Position numbers and translations under genes: made by a program. From positions 62,001 through 126,000 of the forward strand of contig CAZROT010000002.1 in the NCBI GenBank assembly GCA_964601895.1: a stretch of DNA of 64,000 nt. The letters are read 5' to 3'. The stretch is from CAZROT01 sp964601895 (GTDB lineage: Bacteria > Pseudomonadota > Gammaproteobacteria > Enterobacterales > Enterobacteriaceae). Below the pieces are notes generated by a model, which was not told the origin of the DNA, did not search any database, and saw only the letters and a list, made by a program, of their open reading frames with translations. Positions 43,060 to 52,582 of this stretch are shown piece after piece (position 1 is the first letter of the stretch; every line of letters starts with the position of its first letter).

Positions 43060-44774
43060 TTTTTCCCTTCCTTCATCCATTGATGGATAACCAAGGCGAC
43101 AACGTTTGGATCCTGTTGTGCGAGATCACGTAACTTCTGTACTTTCATTTCAGCATTAGACCGTTGTTGAGATTTTTTGAGTTCCAGTATTTCTGCTTCG
43201 CTCGGGCCCAGAGGTTCGGCAAATTTGGCTTCTTCTGCTGCTACAGCGGCTTTCTGAGCTGCAGCTGCTTCGTCAGCCTGTTGTTTTTTCACTAGCTGAG
43301 GACGAACAACCATACGCCACAGGATCCATGCCACGAGTGCCAGTAACAGCCAGCGTGCCACATCGAGCAGAAGATCGAAGAAGCGAGGTTGTTGCCAGAA
43401 AGGCTGTTCATCAAATATAGAGGTTTCGACTGAGGTAAAGGGCGTATTGACCACGTTCAGACTGTCACCACGAGTTTTGGAATATCCCATGGCTTCACGT
43501 GTCAGATTTTCTATTTTTGTCAGTTGATCCTTGGTCAGTGGTTTTGGTTTGCCACTTTTATCGGCATCCAGATAATTGACCACTACGGCAACGGATAGCC
43601 GTTGTATCATACCTGCCCGCTGCTGAATGTGTTGAATGGTACGATCGACTTCGTAATTCGTTGTTTCGTCGCGACGTGAGCTCTCTGGTTGCAGACTCCC
43701 AGCTTTATTGCTGGAATCACTGTTGTCTTCTGAGTCATCAGCACCATTAAGATTATTGGCATTGCCTGTTGCTGGCCTTGGCGTTTCTATAGGTGCAGCA
43801 GGAGGGGCACTGGGTTGATTGGATAACGCTCCGGGAACACCTCCTTCCGCGCCACCTTTTTGTTTACTCTGGCTCAGTTGTTGCGAGCGTATTGCTGCCT
43901 GATTAGGTGGTTGGTTAGGTTTGTATTCTTCGATGGTCTGCTCGCGGGTGGAAAAATCCAGCTGTGCAGTTACTTCTGCATGGACATTACCCTTTCCTAC
44001 CATTGGCGCAAGTATGGTTTCTATACGGCGCTGATAACGGGTTTCTATTTCGTTAATGAATTTCAGCTGAGTTCCATTCAAACCCTGTCCATTGCGCTCA
44101 GATTGTGTCAGTAAATTACCGTTTTGATCGACAACGGTTACATTGCCAGGAGTCAGGCCGGCGACACTGCTGGACACCATATGGGTGATGGCATTGATTT
44201 GCCCTTCATCCAGCGCACGTCCTTGCGCAAGAGTCAACGCCACTGAAGCGGTGGGCGGTTTTTGTTCGCGCACGAATAGCGACGGTTTTGGCAATGCCAG
44301 ATGAACGCGCACATTCTCTACCGGGCCTAATGTTTGAATGGTGCGTGACAGTTCACCTTCCAGAGCACGCTGATAGTTAATCTGTTCACTGAACTGACTG
44401 ATAGAAAATTTTTCCTGGTCCAGCAACTCAAATCCGACAGCGCCTCCTTTTGGCAGGCCTTTTTGTGCCAGGCGCAGACGAGTTTCATGGATTCTGTCTG
44501 CCGGAATCAATAATGCACCACCCTGTTCAGCAAAGCGATATGGGATATCCCATTGAGACAGTTCAGTGACAATATTACCACCATCACGTTCGCCAAGATT
44601 AGTATACAGCACCTGGTAGTTTGGACTTTTTGCCCATAACAACAAGGCTATAACAATAGCGATTGCGGCAGAAGAGGCGACAATTAAAGGTAGTTTCGGA
44701 TTAGCACGTAGACGGTTTATCAGTGCCGTAAAACCGTTTTCACGGTTCTCAATTTCAGTTATTGAGGCGTTCAT
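43056..44774 (-). CDS. fliF: MS-ring protein FliF
   Basis: This 572-residue protein matches FliF (552). Two membrane segments lie at about residues 30-48 and 462-480. The ring-building domains contain NLGERDGGNIVTELSQWDIP and EGELSRTIQTLGPVENVRVH. A low-complexity loop at about 295-370 (Pro/Ser/Asn/Asp-rich) is longer than usual. The C-terminal tail (FGLSEAEILEL-like, LVIHQWMKEG) binds FliG. It heads the large minus-strand operon and is divergent from fliE. Confidence 0.97.
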   Translation of the reverse strand: MNASITEIENRENGFTALINRLRANPKLPLIVASSAAIAIVIALLLWAKSPNYQVLYTNLGERDGGNIVTELSQWDIPYRFAEQGGALLIPADRIHETRLRLAQKGLPKGGAVGFELLDQEKFSISQFSEQINYQRALEGELSRTIQTLGPVENVRVHLALPKPSLFVREQKPPTASVALTLAQGRALDEGQINAITHMVSSSVAGLTPGNVTVVDQNGNLLTQSERNGQGLNGTQLKFINEIETRYQRRIETILAPMVGKGNVHAEVTAQLDFSTREQTIEEYKPNQPPNQAAIRSQQLSQSKQKGGAEGGVPGALSNQPSAPPAAPIETPRPATGNANNLNGADDSEDNSDSSNKAGSLQPESSRRDETTNYEVDRTIQHIQQRAGMIQRLSVAVVVNYLDADKSGKPKPLTKDQLTKIENLTREAMGYSKTRGDSLNVVNTPFTSVETSIFDEQPFWQQPRFFDLLLDVARWLLLALVAWILWRMVVRPQLVKKQQADEAAAAQKAAVAAEEAKFAEPLGPSEAEILELKKSQQRSNAEMKVQKLRDLAQQDPNVVALVIHQWMKEGKK

Positions 44775-45071
44775 ACGCGTTCCTTGCCAGGATTTTCTAC
44801 GTTAACGTTAATTTTGTATCGAAGCAAAATAGACTCCCTGGTACAGGCAAAAACTAATCATCCCAGTTAGGGGTATGTGATTATTTGCCAGATAGCGTTA
44901 TTTTGATTGCCCGATAAGCTGTGTTTTTTATCGTTATTTACGGAATTTAGCTGAAAAATGCTGTGGTAAGGTAACAGTCTTGAATTACGCGGATTTTACA
45001 GTTTTTATCAACGGGAATAAGAAGCGATAGAGATATCTGTTCTTATTTCTATTTTAAGTCCAGAGGTTATC
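44775..45071. promoter_or_regulatory. Divergent fliF / fliE promoter region
   Basis: These 297 bases between divergent fliF and fliE hold no gene. In other enterics this is a bidirectional FlhDC-dependent class 2 promoter region, which is the expected role here. I could not place FlhDC half-sites with confidence. Confidence 0.55.
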
Positions 45072-45386
45072 ATGGCCATTGCGGGTATTGAAGCAGTATT
45101 GCAACAGATGCAGGTAACGGCATTGCAGGCAGGCGGTATTAGCGAAAATCAGTCAGCGCAGGCAGGTAGCTTTGCGGGTCAACTAAGAGCAGCGCTTGGT
45201 AAGATAAATGATATTCAGCAGGCAGCGCGTAAACAGGGTCAGGATTTTGAACTGGGTGAGCCCGGGGTGAGCCTGAACGATACTATGGTGGACATGCAGA
45301 AATCATCTATTGCCCTGGAGATGGGGATTCAGGTACGTAACCGCATAATTGCTGCTTATCATGAAGTCATGAGTATGCATTTATAA
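45072..45386 (+). CDS. fliE: MS ring-rod adaptor FliE
   Basis: This protein has 104 residues, exactly the family length. The C-terminal segments MVDMQKSSIALEMGIQVRNR and the final YHEVMSM are conserved. It connects the MS ring to the rod. AGAGG precedes the ATG. Confidence 0.96.
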   Translation: MAIAGIEAVLQQMQVTALQAGGISENQSAQAGSFAGQLRAALGKINDIQQAARKQGQDFELGEPGVSLNDTMVDMQKSSIALEMGIQVRNRIIAAYHEVMSMHL

Positions 45387-45539
45387 TTACTATCATTTTT
45401 GCCGAGTTATCGTTAACAGAAAACTTAAAACCATTACCAGCCAGGCAAATTCACTGACCATTGATGAATGGTCAGACCCCGGCAGTTGGCAGAGTTACCG
45501 AGCGTTGTGACCTGTCGCCATTTCATTTTAGTTCATTAC

Positions 45540-45878
45540 TCAGGGTAAACAGGAAGAAAACAGTGCATTAAGCTGACGATAATTCTTACTGGCCTGAGTA
45601 TTCTGCTGTTCTCGTGGATTGGAAAAAAAATACTTTTCTATGGATTTTGCCCCACAGTTACCTGTACCACCATAGCTGGAAGCGGGATCGCTGAGATTTT
45701 TTTTCGCTTCTGTCTGCCATTTTGGAAAAAGCGGTCTTGTCTGAGTGCTGGCGGGTAATGGAGTCTGGAGACGGGCGTTCGGTATGGGCGCTTTATAAGA
45801 CGGATCAATCATGATTCCCGATACAGGAAGTGCACAGATAAGCGAAAATACTATGTAAACATGCCAAAATCTCATCAT
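45540..45878 (-). CDS. Small secreted protein of unknown function
   Basis: I do not recognise this 112-residue protein. It starts with a clear Sec signal peptide (FWHVYIVFSLICALPVSG), followed by a Pro-rich region and a C-terminal half with two cysteines (GNCGAK and the final SSCLP) that could pair. AGGG precedes an ATGATG start. It lies between fliE and the HD-GYP gene on the same strand as the latter, 100 bases downstream of it, so the two may be transcribed together. Confidence 0.6.
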   Translation of the reverse strand: MMRFWHVYIVFSLICALPVSGIMIDPSYKAPIPNARLQTPLPASTQTRPLFPKWQTEAKKNLSDPASSYGGTGNCGAKSIEKYFFSNPREQQNTQASKNYRQLNALFSSCLP

Positions 45879-45978
45879 GATAACCCTGTTATAGCTGGCT
45901 GTTCATTGATATTTTAACATGTATGATAAGAAATCAAGATAATTTACTGCAACATGCACTGATTTTTTCGTGACAGCA

Positions 45979-48951
45979 TTACAGCGTAATTTTTTTCAGC
46001 AGTTCGGGAACATCAATGGCATCGATAAAAGTCGGTGGTAAGTATTTGTTTGCGTACTGCTCCCACACTCGGGATTCAAGGAAAAGAATGAATAATTCAG
46101 CATCCAGATGATGACTATTCACCATATTTACCATGATATTCAATGCCTCTGATAACATTTTACCGGGTTTATAAGGTCGGTCTGTAGCAGTCAATGCTTC
46201 AAAAACATCAGCAATTGCTGTTATGCATGCCTGCACACTCATTTCATCGCGGGTAAGCTGATAGGGATAGCCCTGACCATCAACACGCTCGTGATGGCCG
46301 CCGGCAATTTCGGGCACATGTGTCATGGTATAGGGGAAAGGCAAACGCTTTAACATCATAATAGTTTGCATGATATGTTCATTAATCTTGTAGCGATCTT
46401 CTGGTGTTAGTGTTCCACGGCGAATACACAGGTTATAAATTTCGCCATGATTATAAAGAAAAACGGGCTCCTTAATTTTGAAATTGAAACTTTCTGGTAA
46501 CCTGTCTCGTTTGCCTCGTGGAATAATGTGTTCCTGCTTATCTGACAGGATGTTTTCCCTGATGGGTAAACTGGCGGGAGGGATGTGTGAGATTCGTGCC
46601 AGTTCTGCATGAGCAATCCCTGCACGATCGTCTAGGGTGCGTGTCCATTGATAATCGGCTATCTGCTGGATGCGGGTGACGGTCTCATCATTCAAAAACT
46701 CTGTACCCTGATTGGACTGTGCGATAAAATAGAAATCATCGTCCAGTTGTTTTAAGCGTGCGTGTAATAGATCCCAGTCAGGATCAGCTTCAGCTGGCAT
46801 ATAGCGTTCTTTAAGAAAGGCAATTTCTTCTTCGCGTTTCAGCACTTCAAAGCGCATGCGGATTTCATGGATGCGGTCATAAATCATTTCCAGTTTTGTG
46901 GCTTTATCCACGATAAATTCTGGGGTAGTAATTTTTCCGCAGTCGTGTAGCCAACTGGCAATGTGTAATTCTTCCCATTCAGCTGCTGTCATGGTGAAGT
47001 GAGCAAAAGGCCCTTCTTTGGCATCAACAGCCGCCTGCGCCAGCATTTTCGTGATTTCCGGAACCCGCTGGCAATGACCTCCGGTATACTCGCTTTTGGC
47101 GTCTATTGCACCGGCAATCAGCTCAATAAAGGCATTTAATAAATTTTTCTGTTCGCGTAATAATCGCTGTGTTTCTACTGATGCTGATACTGCGCCAACC
47201 AGTGCGTTAATTAACTCAATTTTAGTTTTTTCCTGTCCAGGCGTCATTTCATTAAGGCTGAACAGTAGCATAAATCCGAGAACATGGTCTGCCTGACTGT
47301 GGATAGGAACGGCAATGTATTTTAATGGCAGGTAACCCCGTAAAGAGAATTTAAGCTGTGTGGGTACATTTTTTTCATTCAGATAACCACTGAGTGTCCT
47401 GCCTTTAAGAATATCGGGAAAATTCAGAAAGGTAATTTCTTCACTTTTTAACAGCTCAGCATGGGTAATCAGTCTGTCTTCATGATTCCAGCGTAGCGCC
47501 AGCAGTGTAAATGCTCGTCCGTTTCTGTCTGCGGACAGAAAAATAGCCCCACCCGTCAGGGAGGCGATATCGATGGTTTCCTGTAGTAAACCACGCATCT
47601 GTGCAATAAATTCCTGCCCTGGTGCCAGCATACTGGTAATGGAAATAAAATGTTTAATGGTCATTTTCATCTTGGTCATTGACTGATTAAGTTCATCAAT
47701 TTCCACGATGGCGGAAGGCTCATTGGTTTTATTGTCAAAGTTGAAATTACTGATAGCGTCAGCATCCTGACGTAATTTGATAAGGGGATTAGAAATTTTT
47801 AACGAAAACAGCCAGATAATGGGAAGGCTTAAGAATAACAGAATCAGTGTGACGGATTGAGATTGATTATCAACCACATTCACATCAGCGGTAAGGTTGT
47901 CATAGGGTGTGGTGATAGCCAGACGATAATGTTCATTGAGATGATTAATACTGATTAATGAGCCATACCAGCGCTGCTTCGATCCATCGGATTGAGTGAC
48001 ATAAAATGAGGTGGTGATATTGGCGTGATCGGTTAAGAAGACATTATCATCCAGCATAAAAAGCTCTGTTTTGCGAATAAGCGCAGATAAAACAGGGTTG
48101 TTAATATGTAGTCTGCTGACACCGCTTTGGGTTTCGCTGGTGATGGTGATGTCATCCGGATCGAGGCTCGCTATGACATCGTTATGCTGGCTGAGGATAA
48201 TGGCTTTACTGCCTTCAGGTAACAGTTGTTCCTGCATAAATTCGCTCAGCGAGGTCAGTGATACGTCTATACCGACAACGATATCATAATTATCGATTTT
48301 CTTACTGAAGGTGATTCCAGGCTCCTGGGTCAGTTTAAATCGGTAGACAGACGAGGTAATCAGTTCGTTTGTTCCATGGGCTAACTGGTACCAGTCGCGT
48401 TTTTGCGGTTCAAAATCATATTCCTGTGGAATAACGGTTTTGATGGTTTGTTTTCTTTCATTAAGAAAAATAAATTGCTTTATCTGCACACCATTCTGGT
48501 GCTCAATACTATGGACAAGCCAGGCGGCATCATCAGGAGCCTTAATTATCGGGCGATTGATGGGTGTTAAGCGCCGTAACAGAAAAAGATCGCCGTTGCT
48601 GTATCCTCGGTAAGCGGCACTGGCATAATAATTGTCTTCCAGAATGCTGAACATACGTTGCAAAGAGATGGTACGTTGTGCTTCCCGATTATAGCGTTCA
48701 ACGGGAGGAATGGACGCGAGCAGAGTGGTTGAAACCACCATGGGTCGTATTACCGCATCCAGTTCAGCGGCGATGGAAGAAGCTGTTTTTTGATACTGCT
48801 GGCTGGTACCGATTTCTGTTAATTTGACCATCTGATAATGATTAAAAACAATAAGCACTATCTCAGTCGTGACAATAAGCACACTGAATAAACTTGCTAT
48901 CTGTACGCGCAGCGGATAACGACTATTTAGCAGCCTGGTCAGGATGAACAT
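45979..48951 (-). CDS. Membrane Cache-HAMP-GAF-HD-GYP protein, predicted c-di-GMP phosphodiesterase
   Basis: This 990-residue protein has a membrane helix near residues 18-38, a periplasmic double-Cache-like sensor to about 365, and a second helix near 372-392. A HAMP-like segment, a GAF-like domain (about 450-610) and a C-terminal HD-GYP domain follow. The metal and catalytic motifs are complete: GGHCQRVPEI, HDCGKITTPEF (His669-Asp670) and GGHHERVDGQGYP near 885-896. About 150 residues are inserted between the HD and GYP parts. It should hydrolyse cyclic di-GMP in response to a periplasmic ligand. Its place among flagellar genes suggests control of motility. Standard enteric flagellar loci do not carry such a gene. 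Confidence 0.88.
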   Translation of the reverse strand: MFILTRLLNSRYPLRVQIASLFSVLIVTTEIVLIVFNHYQMVKLTEIGTSQQYQKTASSIAAELDAVIRPMVVSTTLLASIPPVERYNREAQRTISLQRMFSILEDNYYASAAYRGYSNGDLFLLRRLTPINRPIIKAPDDAAWLVHSIEHQNGVQIKQFIFLNERKQTIKTVIPQEYDFEPQKRDWYQLAHGTNELITSSVYRFKLTQEPGITFSKKIDNYDIVVGIDVSLTSLSEFMQEQLLPEGSKAIILSQHNDVIASLDPDDITITSETQSGVSRLHINNPVLSALIRKTELFMLDDNVFLTDHANITTSFYVTQSDGSKQRWYGSLISINHLNEHYRLAITTPYDNLTADVNVVDNQSQSVTLILLFLSLPIIWLFSLKISNPLIKLRQDADAISNFNFDNKTNEPSAIVEIDELNQSMTKMKMTIKHFISITSMLAPGQEFIAQMRGLLQETIDIASLTGGAIFLSADRNGRAFTLLALRWNHEDRLITHAELLKSEEITFLNFPDILKGRTLSGYLNEKNVPTQLKFSLRGYLPLKYIAVPIHSQADHVLGFMLLFSLNEMTPGQEKTKIELINALVGAVSASVETQRLLREQKNLLNAFIELIAGAIDAKSEYTGGHCQRVPEITKMLAQAAVDAKEGPFAHFTMTAAEWEELHIASWLHDCGKITTPEFIVDKATKLEMIYDRIHEIRMRFEVLKREEEIAFLKERYMPAEADPDWDLLHARLKQLDDDFYFIAQSNQGTEFLNDETVTRIQQIADYQWTRTLDDRAGIAHAELARISHIPPASLPIRENILSDKQEHIIPRGKRDRLPESFNFKIKEPVFLYNHGEIYNLCIRRGTLTPEDRYKINEHIMQTIMMLKRLPFPYTMTHVPEIAGGHHERVDGQGYPYQLTRDEMSVQACITAIADVFEALTATDRPYKPGKMLSEALNIMVNMVNSHHLDAELFILFLESRVWEQYANKYLPPTFIDAIDVPELLKKITL

Positions 48952-49097
48952 GGTTTGTTGTCCTTAAAAAGCCTGTCTGTTTCTTACTGTCAGTGTGACG
49001 ATGTTCTGCTGTTTTCCTTAATTTTTATCGGTACAGCGCAAATGTTATCAGCTATTCAGCTATCCTGTTGTATCAGATTAAGCAGGCGAGCAGATGA

Positions 49098-49460
49098 TTA
49101 CTGGCTGTCGCCTGATAGCAGAGGCCAGGGAGAATGCTGTCCGTAAGCGGCATTGACTGCCTGCTGGCGTCTGGCCTGGTTCATTAGTTGTCTTGATATC
49201 ACTCCCATGCGTAGCTGTAACAGCTGTTTGATTTCGTGTTCATTTTCTATGATAGCACGTACTGTCCTGCTTAAAATGTCCTGCTGTGATGTCGTTAATA
49301 ATGGCATATTGTGCTGTAGTGTGCTCTCTACAGCACGAATATAATTAATTTCCATATTAATCAGTTCATCCCATTTTTCTGTGGTGGCGAGTGCGCGCAT
49401 TTGTTCACTCAGGCTAAAGACGTGCTGATAGTGCAGAATCAGTGCTTCAGCTGGCGCCAT
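49098..49460 (-). CDS. fliT: Flagellar chaperone FliT
   Basis: This 120-residue helical protein matches FliT (121), the chaperone of the filament cap FliD, which in Salmonella also inhibits FlhDC. It follows fliS with a 14-base overlap in the fliDST order. Sequence conservation in FliT is low, so order and length carry the call. Confidence 0.85.
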   Translation of the reverse strand: MAPAEALILHYQHVFSLSEQMRALATTEKWDELINMEINYIRAVESTLQHNMPLLTTSQQDILSRTVRAIIENEHEIKQLLQLRMGVISRQLMNQARRQQAVNAAYGQHSPWPLLSGDSQ

Positions 49461-49887
49461 TCAGTGCATCCTGTTCGGTATTGGCTTCTTCAAGAATATC
49501 GCTATATCTCTGCCAGCTGTTAGCCACATCCTGCAATATTTCTAAAGATTCGGTGAGCATGGCAATATCATTGTGACGATTCCCTTCTGTCAGACGCAGG
49601 AGCAGGTGTTTATAAATTGTGCTGAGATCCTCGGCATATTGTCCGCCTTTTTCCAAATCCAGGCGATAGTTTAAGCGTGAAATAATCGCGGTTGCCTGAG
49701 CAATATCGCTACCTTTTTCTTCCATCTTACCCTGCTGCATAAAAATACGCGCCCGCCTTACGGCACTGATGGCGCCGTCAAACAGCATAGTAATACGTTG
49801 ACGAGGGCTGGCATTCATAGCTGCTGTTTCCAGATCGATAATTTTATAAGCATCAGTTTCGGTTTTATATTGACTCTCTGTTTTCAT
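49447..49887 (-). CDS. fliS: Flagellin chaperone FliS
   Basis: This 146-residue protein matches FliS (136). ITMLFDGAISAVRRARIFMQ is the signature of the family. It prevents premature polymerisation of FliC in the cytosol. It lies 6 bases after fliD. Confidence 0.94.
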   Translation of the reverse strand: MKTESQYKTETDAYKIIDLETAAMNASPRQRITMLFDGAISAVRRARIFMQQGKMEEKGSDIAQATAIISRLNYRLDLEKGGQYAEDLSTIYKHLLLRLTEGNRHNDIAMLTESLEILQDVANSWQRYSDILEEANTEQDALNGAS

Positions 49888-49893
49888 GGTTTC

Positions 49894-51291
49894 TCAGCCT
49901 CTGGTGCCGTTGATGATTTTGAATTGTTGCTCGAGGTATTCGCTGGTGCGGTTTAAGTCAGTGACTGTCTTGTCAAGCTTAGCAAGCTGTGCATGCAGTA
50001 CGGCCAGTTCCTGTGCGCTCATTGCTGTAGTATGGGCAATCTGGTTATCAACAGTTCTGATACGTCCCCTGATACCATCTGTTATCGCTTTAATGCTGCC
50101 ACTATGGCCGTTAGCCTGATAAAGAAAATTATCCATCTCTGTTGCCAGACCGGTGTTGATGTTATTGCCGGCTAATAAGCTGATGACATCATTTATCTGT
50201 TCAGACAGTGCGTTGCCCATTTTGTAATAATCGGTAGTCAGGTGACCCGTTTCGTCAAAGCTGATACCCAGATTGCTGAGCCATTTCAGGCCACCCTGAG
50301 TACCTGTTAACAGACTTCTCAGTCGAATTTGTATATTACGGACTGTTCCTTCACCGAATAATTCACCATTTTTAATGCCACTGGGATCATAGCGTGTCAG
50401 ATGCGCGATAGTATTCTGTAATTCGTTATATGTCGTCACAAAGCCGTCGAGAGCCTGTCTGGCAGCGGAGGTGTCGCTTTGAATTTTTAACTGTTCTGTA
50501 GTGCCTGGCAGCGATTCAGATTTCAGAGTCAGCGTCACGCCGGTGGGGATATCAGTAATGGTATTACCTGGCCGGCTCATACTGATGCCATTAAACGTAA
50601 AGGCGGCATCTTTAGCAGGGACAGCTTCTGTCATGTTACCGCTCGCTGATAACGATGACCAGGTGAGGAGAGCCTGCAGTTGTGGATCTTCTGCGCTGAC
50701 ATTGACCTCCATTGCGTACGCGATACCCGTATCTTTTGCTGTCAGTGTCAGATAGTACTGACCATGCTCATCGCTCACTACGGCGGCATTAATTGATCCC
50801 AGTTTGTTGTTAATGGCATCACGAATGGCATTGAGGGAAGTCTGGCTATCAGACAGGGTAACCGTTAAGGGTTGAGCCTTACCGGGTTGTGTAATGGTCA
50901 GCGTACGGCTTCCTGCACCGCTGGTTCCCAGCAGGCTGGTACCGTCTGTCTGGCCGGTGCTGGTGCGCAGAGACTGGGCACTGGCGAGATTTTGTACACT
51001 GAGTTGCCAGCTACCCGGGCTGGGGGTGCCGGTAACGGTGGCATTGAAAGCAGCATTGTAACTGGTCACTTTGGTTACCTGGAACAGGGCACTCTTCCTG
51101 AGGCGCGCAGTATAGCTTTCCAGTTTCCATAGAGCACTTTTAAGAACGCTATAAGCACTTAGTTGTTCAGTGTAAGTCTTTTTTTGATTATTTAAGGGTA
51201 TTAACCGTTGTTTATGTAAGGCGGCCATGTCTTCTAATAGTGTTTTCAACGGTAAACCTGAACTACTACCGAGAGAATTGATGCCAGGCAC
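49894..51291 (-). CDS. fliD: Filament cap protein FliD
   Basis: This 465-residue protein matches FliD (468). The N-terminal GSSSGLPLKTLLEDMAALHK and the C-terminal coiled coil (LDKTVTDLNRTSEYLEQQF) are conserved. It forms the pentameric cap that folds flagellin at the filament tip. It has a sigma-28 promoter 114 bases upstream. Confidence 0.96.
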   Translation of the reverse strand: MPGINSLGSSSGLPLKTLLEDMAALHKQRLIPLNNQKKTYTEQLSAYSVLKSALWKLESYTARLRKSALFQVTKVTSYNAAFNATVTGTPSPGSWQLSVQNLASAQSLRTSTGQTDGTSLLGTSGAGSRTLTITQPGKAQPLTVTLSDSQTSLNAIRDAINNKLGSINAAVVSDEHGQYYLTLTAKDTGIAYAMEVNVSAEDPQLQALLTWSSLSASGNMTEAVPAKDAAFTFNGISMSRPGNTITDIPTGVTLTLKSESLPGTTEQLKIQSDTSAARQALDGFVTTYNELQNTIAHLTRYDPSGIKNGELFGEGTVRNIQIRLRSLLTGTQGGLKWLSNLGISFDETGHLTTDYYKMGNALSEQINDVISLLAGNNINTGLATEMDNFLYQANGHSGSIKAITDGIRGRIRTVDNQIAHTTAMSAQELAVLHAQLAKLDKTVTDLNRTSEYLEQQFKIINGTRG

Positions 51292-51404
51292 AGTAACTCC
51301 TTAAAAAGGCATATTGTTTAGCATGGATGACAGAGAGAATTATCGGACAGCAGTAGAAAATATTTAGCCAAAATAACAATAAAATTTACCTCGTTATTTA
51401 ACGC

Positions 51405-51431
51405 TTATCGGCAGTTGCTGCAAAAACTCTC
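51405..51431 (-). promoter_or_regulatory. Sigma-28 promoter of fliDST
   Basis: On the minus strand GAGAGTTT, 11 bases and GCCGATAA fit the FliA consensus with a perfect -10. It points toward fliD, a class 3 gene in relatives. Confidence 0.82.
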
Positions 51432-51501
51432 CGTCACGCTGAATCATTATTGCGTCCCGGCTTATGTTATTAGCTAGTTAATAATAGGTTAAAAAATAAT
51501 T

Positions 51502-51528
51502 TAAAGATTGTATCACTAATGCCGATAA
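51502..51528 (+). promoter_or_regulatory. Sigma-28 promoter of fliC
   Basis: TAAAGATT, an 11-base spacer and GCCGATAA match the FliA consensus at 15 of 16 positions, 107 bases ahead of the flagellin start. It is divergent from the fliD promoter. Confidence 0.92.
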
Positions 51529-51634
51529 AAAAGTCTGGACGGTTGCGGTACTCCTCACCGTCACCGTGCACAGTCAGATCGGCATCATGCTGATTTATTT
51601 CAACATTTAAGTTACAACTCTGTAAGGAATATTT

Positions 51635-52450
51635 ATGTTTCTTAATACCAACATTAATGCCCTGGTGTCAAAAGCCAGTCTGCAGAAAACAATGCGTGAA
51701 ATGGCACAGGCGCTCCAGAGACTATCTACTGGTTTGCGTATTAACAGTGCGAAAGATGATGCGGCTGGTCTTGCTATTTCAGATTTGCTGACGGCTCAGG
51801 TACAGGGTTTAAGTCAGGCACTGCGTAATGCCAACGATGGTATCAGTCTGGCACAGACTACTGAAGGTGCTTTGCAGGAAGTAACCAATAACGTCCTCAG
51901 AATACGTGAATTGACCGTACAGGCATTGAACGGTACCAATTCACCAGATAACCTTGCCGCCATTCAGGCAGAAATTAAGCAGCGTCTTGAAGAAATCGAT
52001 CGTATTTCCGCGCAGAGTGACTTTAACGGTACTTATCTGTTAGCTGCTGCGGGTAGTGTGGTGTTTCAGGTGGGCGCCAGAGACTCGCAGACCATCACCA
52101 TTACCCTGGTGAAGATGGACTCTACAGAGATGAAAATCAATACTGTGGATGTTACCTCTTTAGCTGGGAACACCACCATTCTGGCACAGCTGGACAGCGC
52201 TATCACTATCGTTGATAAACTGCGTGGTGATTTGGGTGCGGTACAGAATCGCTTTATCTCTGTGGTCAGCAGCCTCGCAACTACTATTAATAACCTCGCT
52301 GAATCACTCAGCCGTATCAAAGATACCGATTATTCAACAGAAACCGGGGCTTATTCCAGAGCTCGCGTCTTGTTGAAAGCAGGTGTGTCTACACTGGCAC
52401 AGGCTAATGCTCAGCCTTATGACATTCTCGAAGTGTTACCAAAAGGCTAA
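51635..52450 (+). CDS. fliC: Flagellin FliC, short form
   Basis: This 271-residue flagellin consists almost only of the conserved D0/D1 helices: LQRLSTGLRINSAKDDAAGL at the N-terminus and a C-terminal helix with AYSRARVLLKAGVSTLAQAN. The variable D2/D3 domains are nearly absent, against about 500 residues in E. coli and Salmonella. The segment NVLRIRELTVQA, which overlaps the TLR5-binding helix, is kept. The last residues (YDILEVLPKG) differ from the usual VLSLLR ending. AAGGA precedes the ATG. Confidence 0.96.
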   Translation: MFLNTNINALVSKASLQKTMREMAQALQRLSTGLRINSAKDDAAGLAISDLLTAQVQGLSQALRNANDGISLAQTTEGALQEVTNNVLRIRELTVQALNGTNSPDNLAAIQAEIKQRLEEIDRISAQSDFNGTYLLAAAGSVVFQVGARDSQTITITLVKMDSTEMKINTVDVTSLAGNTTILAQLDSAITIVDKLRGDLGAVQNRFISVVSSLATTINNLAESLSRIKDTDYSTETGAYSRARVLLKAGVSTLAQANAQPYDILEVLPKG

Positions 52451-52473
52451 TCATTGAGGCCAGTTGTATAGTG

Positions 52474-52499
52474 AGGCGACCTGGGGTCGCCTTTTTATT
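52474..52499 (+). terminator. Rho-independent terminator of fliC
   Basis: The arms GGCGACC and GGTCGCC pair perfectly over 7 bp with a 3-base loop and are followed by TTTTTATTT. It lies 24 bases after the fliC stop. Confidence 0.95.
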
Positions 52500-52582
52500 T
52501 ATATATAAAAACAATTAATTTAATTAAATTATAATATTGTTGTATAGTTATCAGGTTCATTTCTCAGATTCTGGAATAAAAA

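Noticed and set aside
49025..49051. A sigma-28-like site upstream of the HD-GYP gene (ACCGATAA on the minus strand).
   Set aside because: The -10 is fair but the sequence at the -35 position (CTGATAAC) does not fit, so sigma-28 control is not supported.
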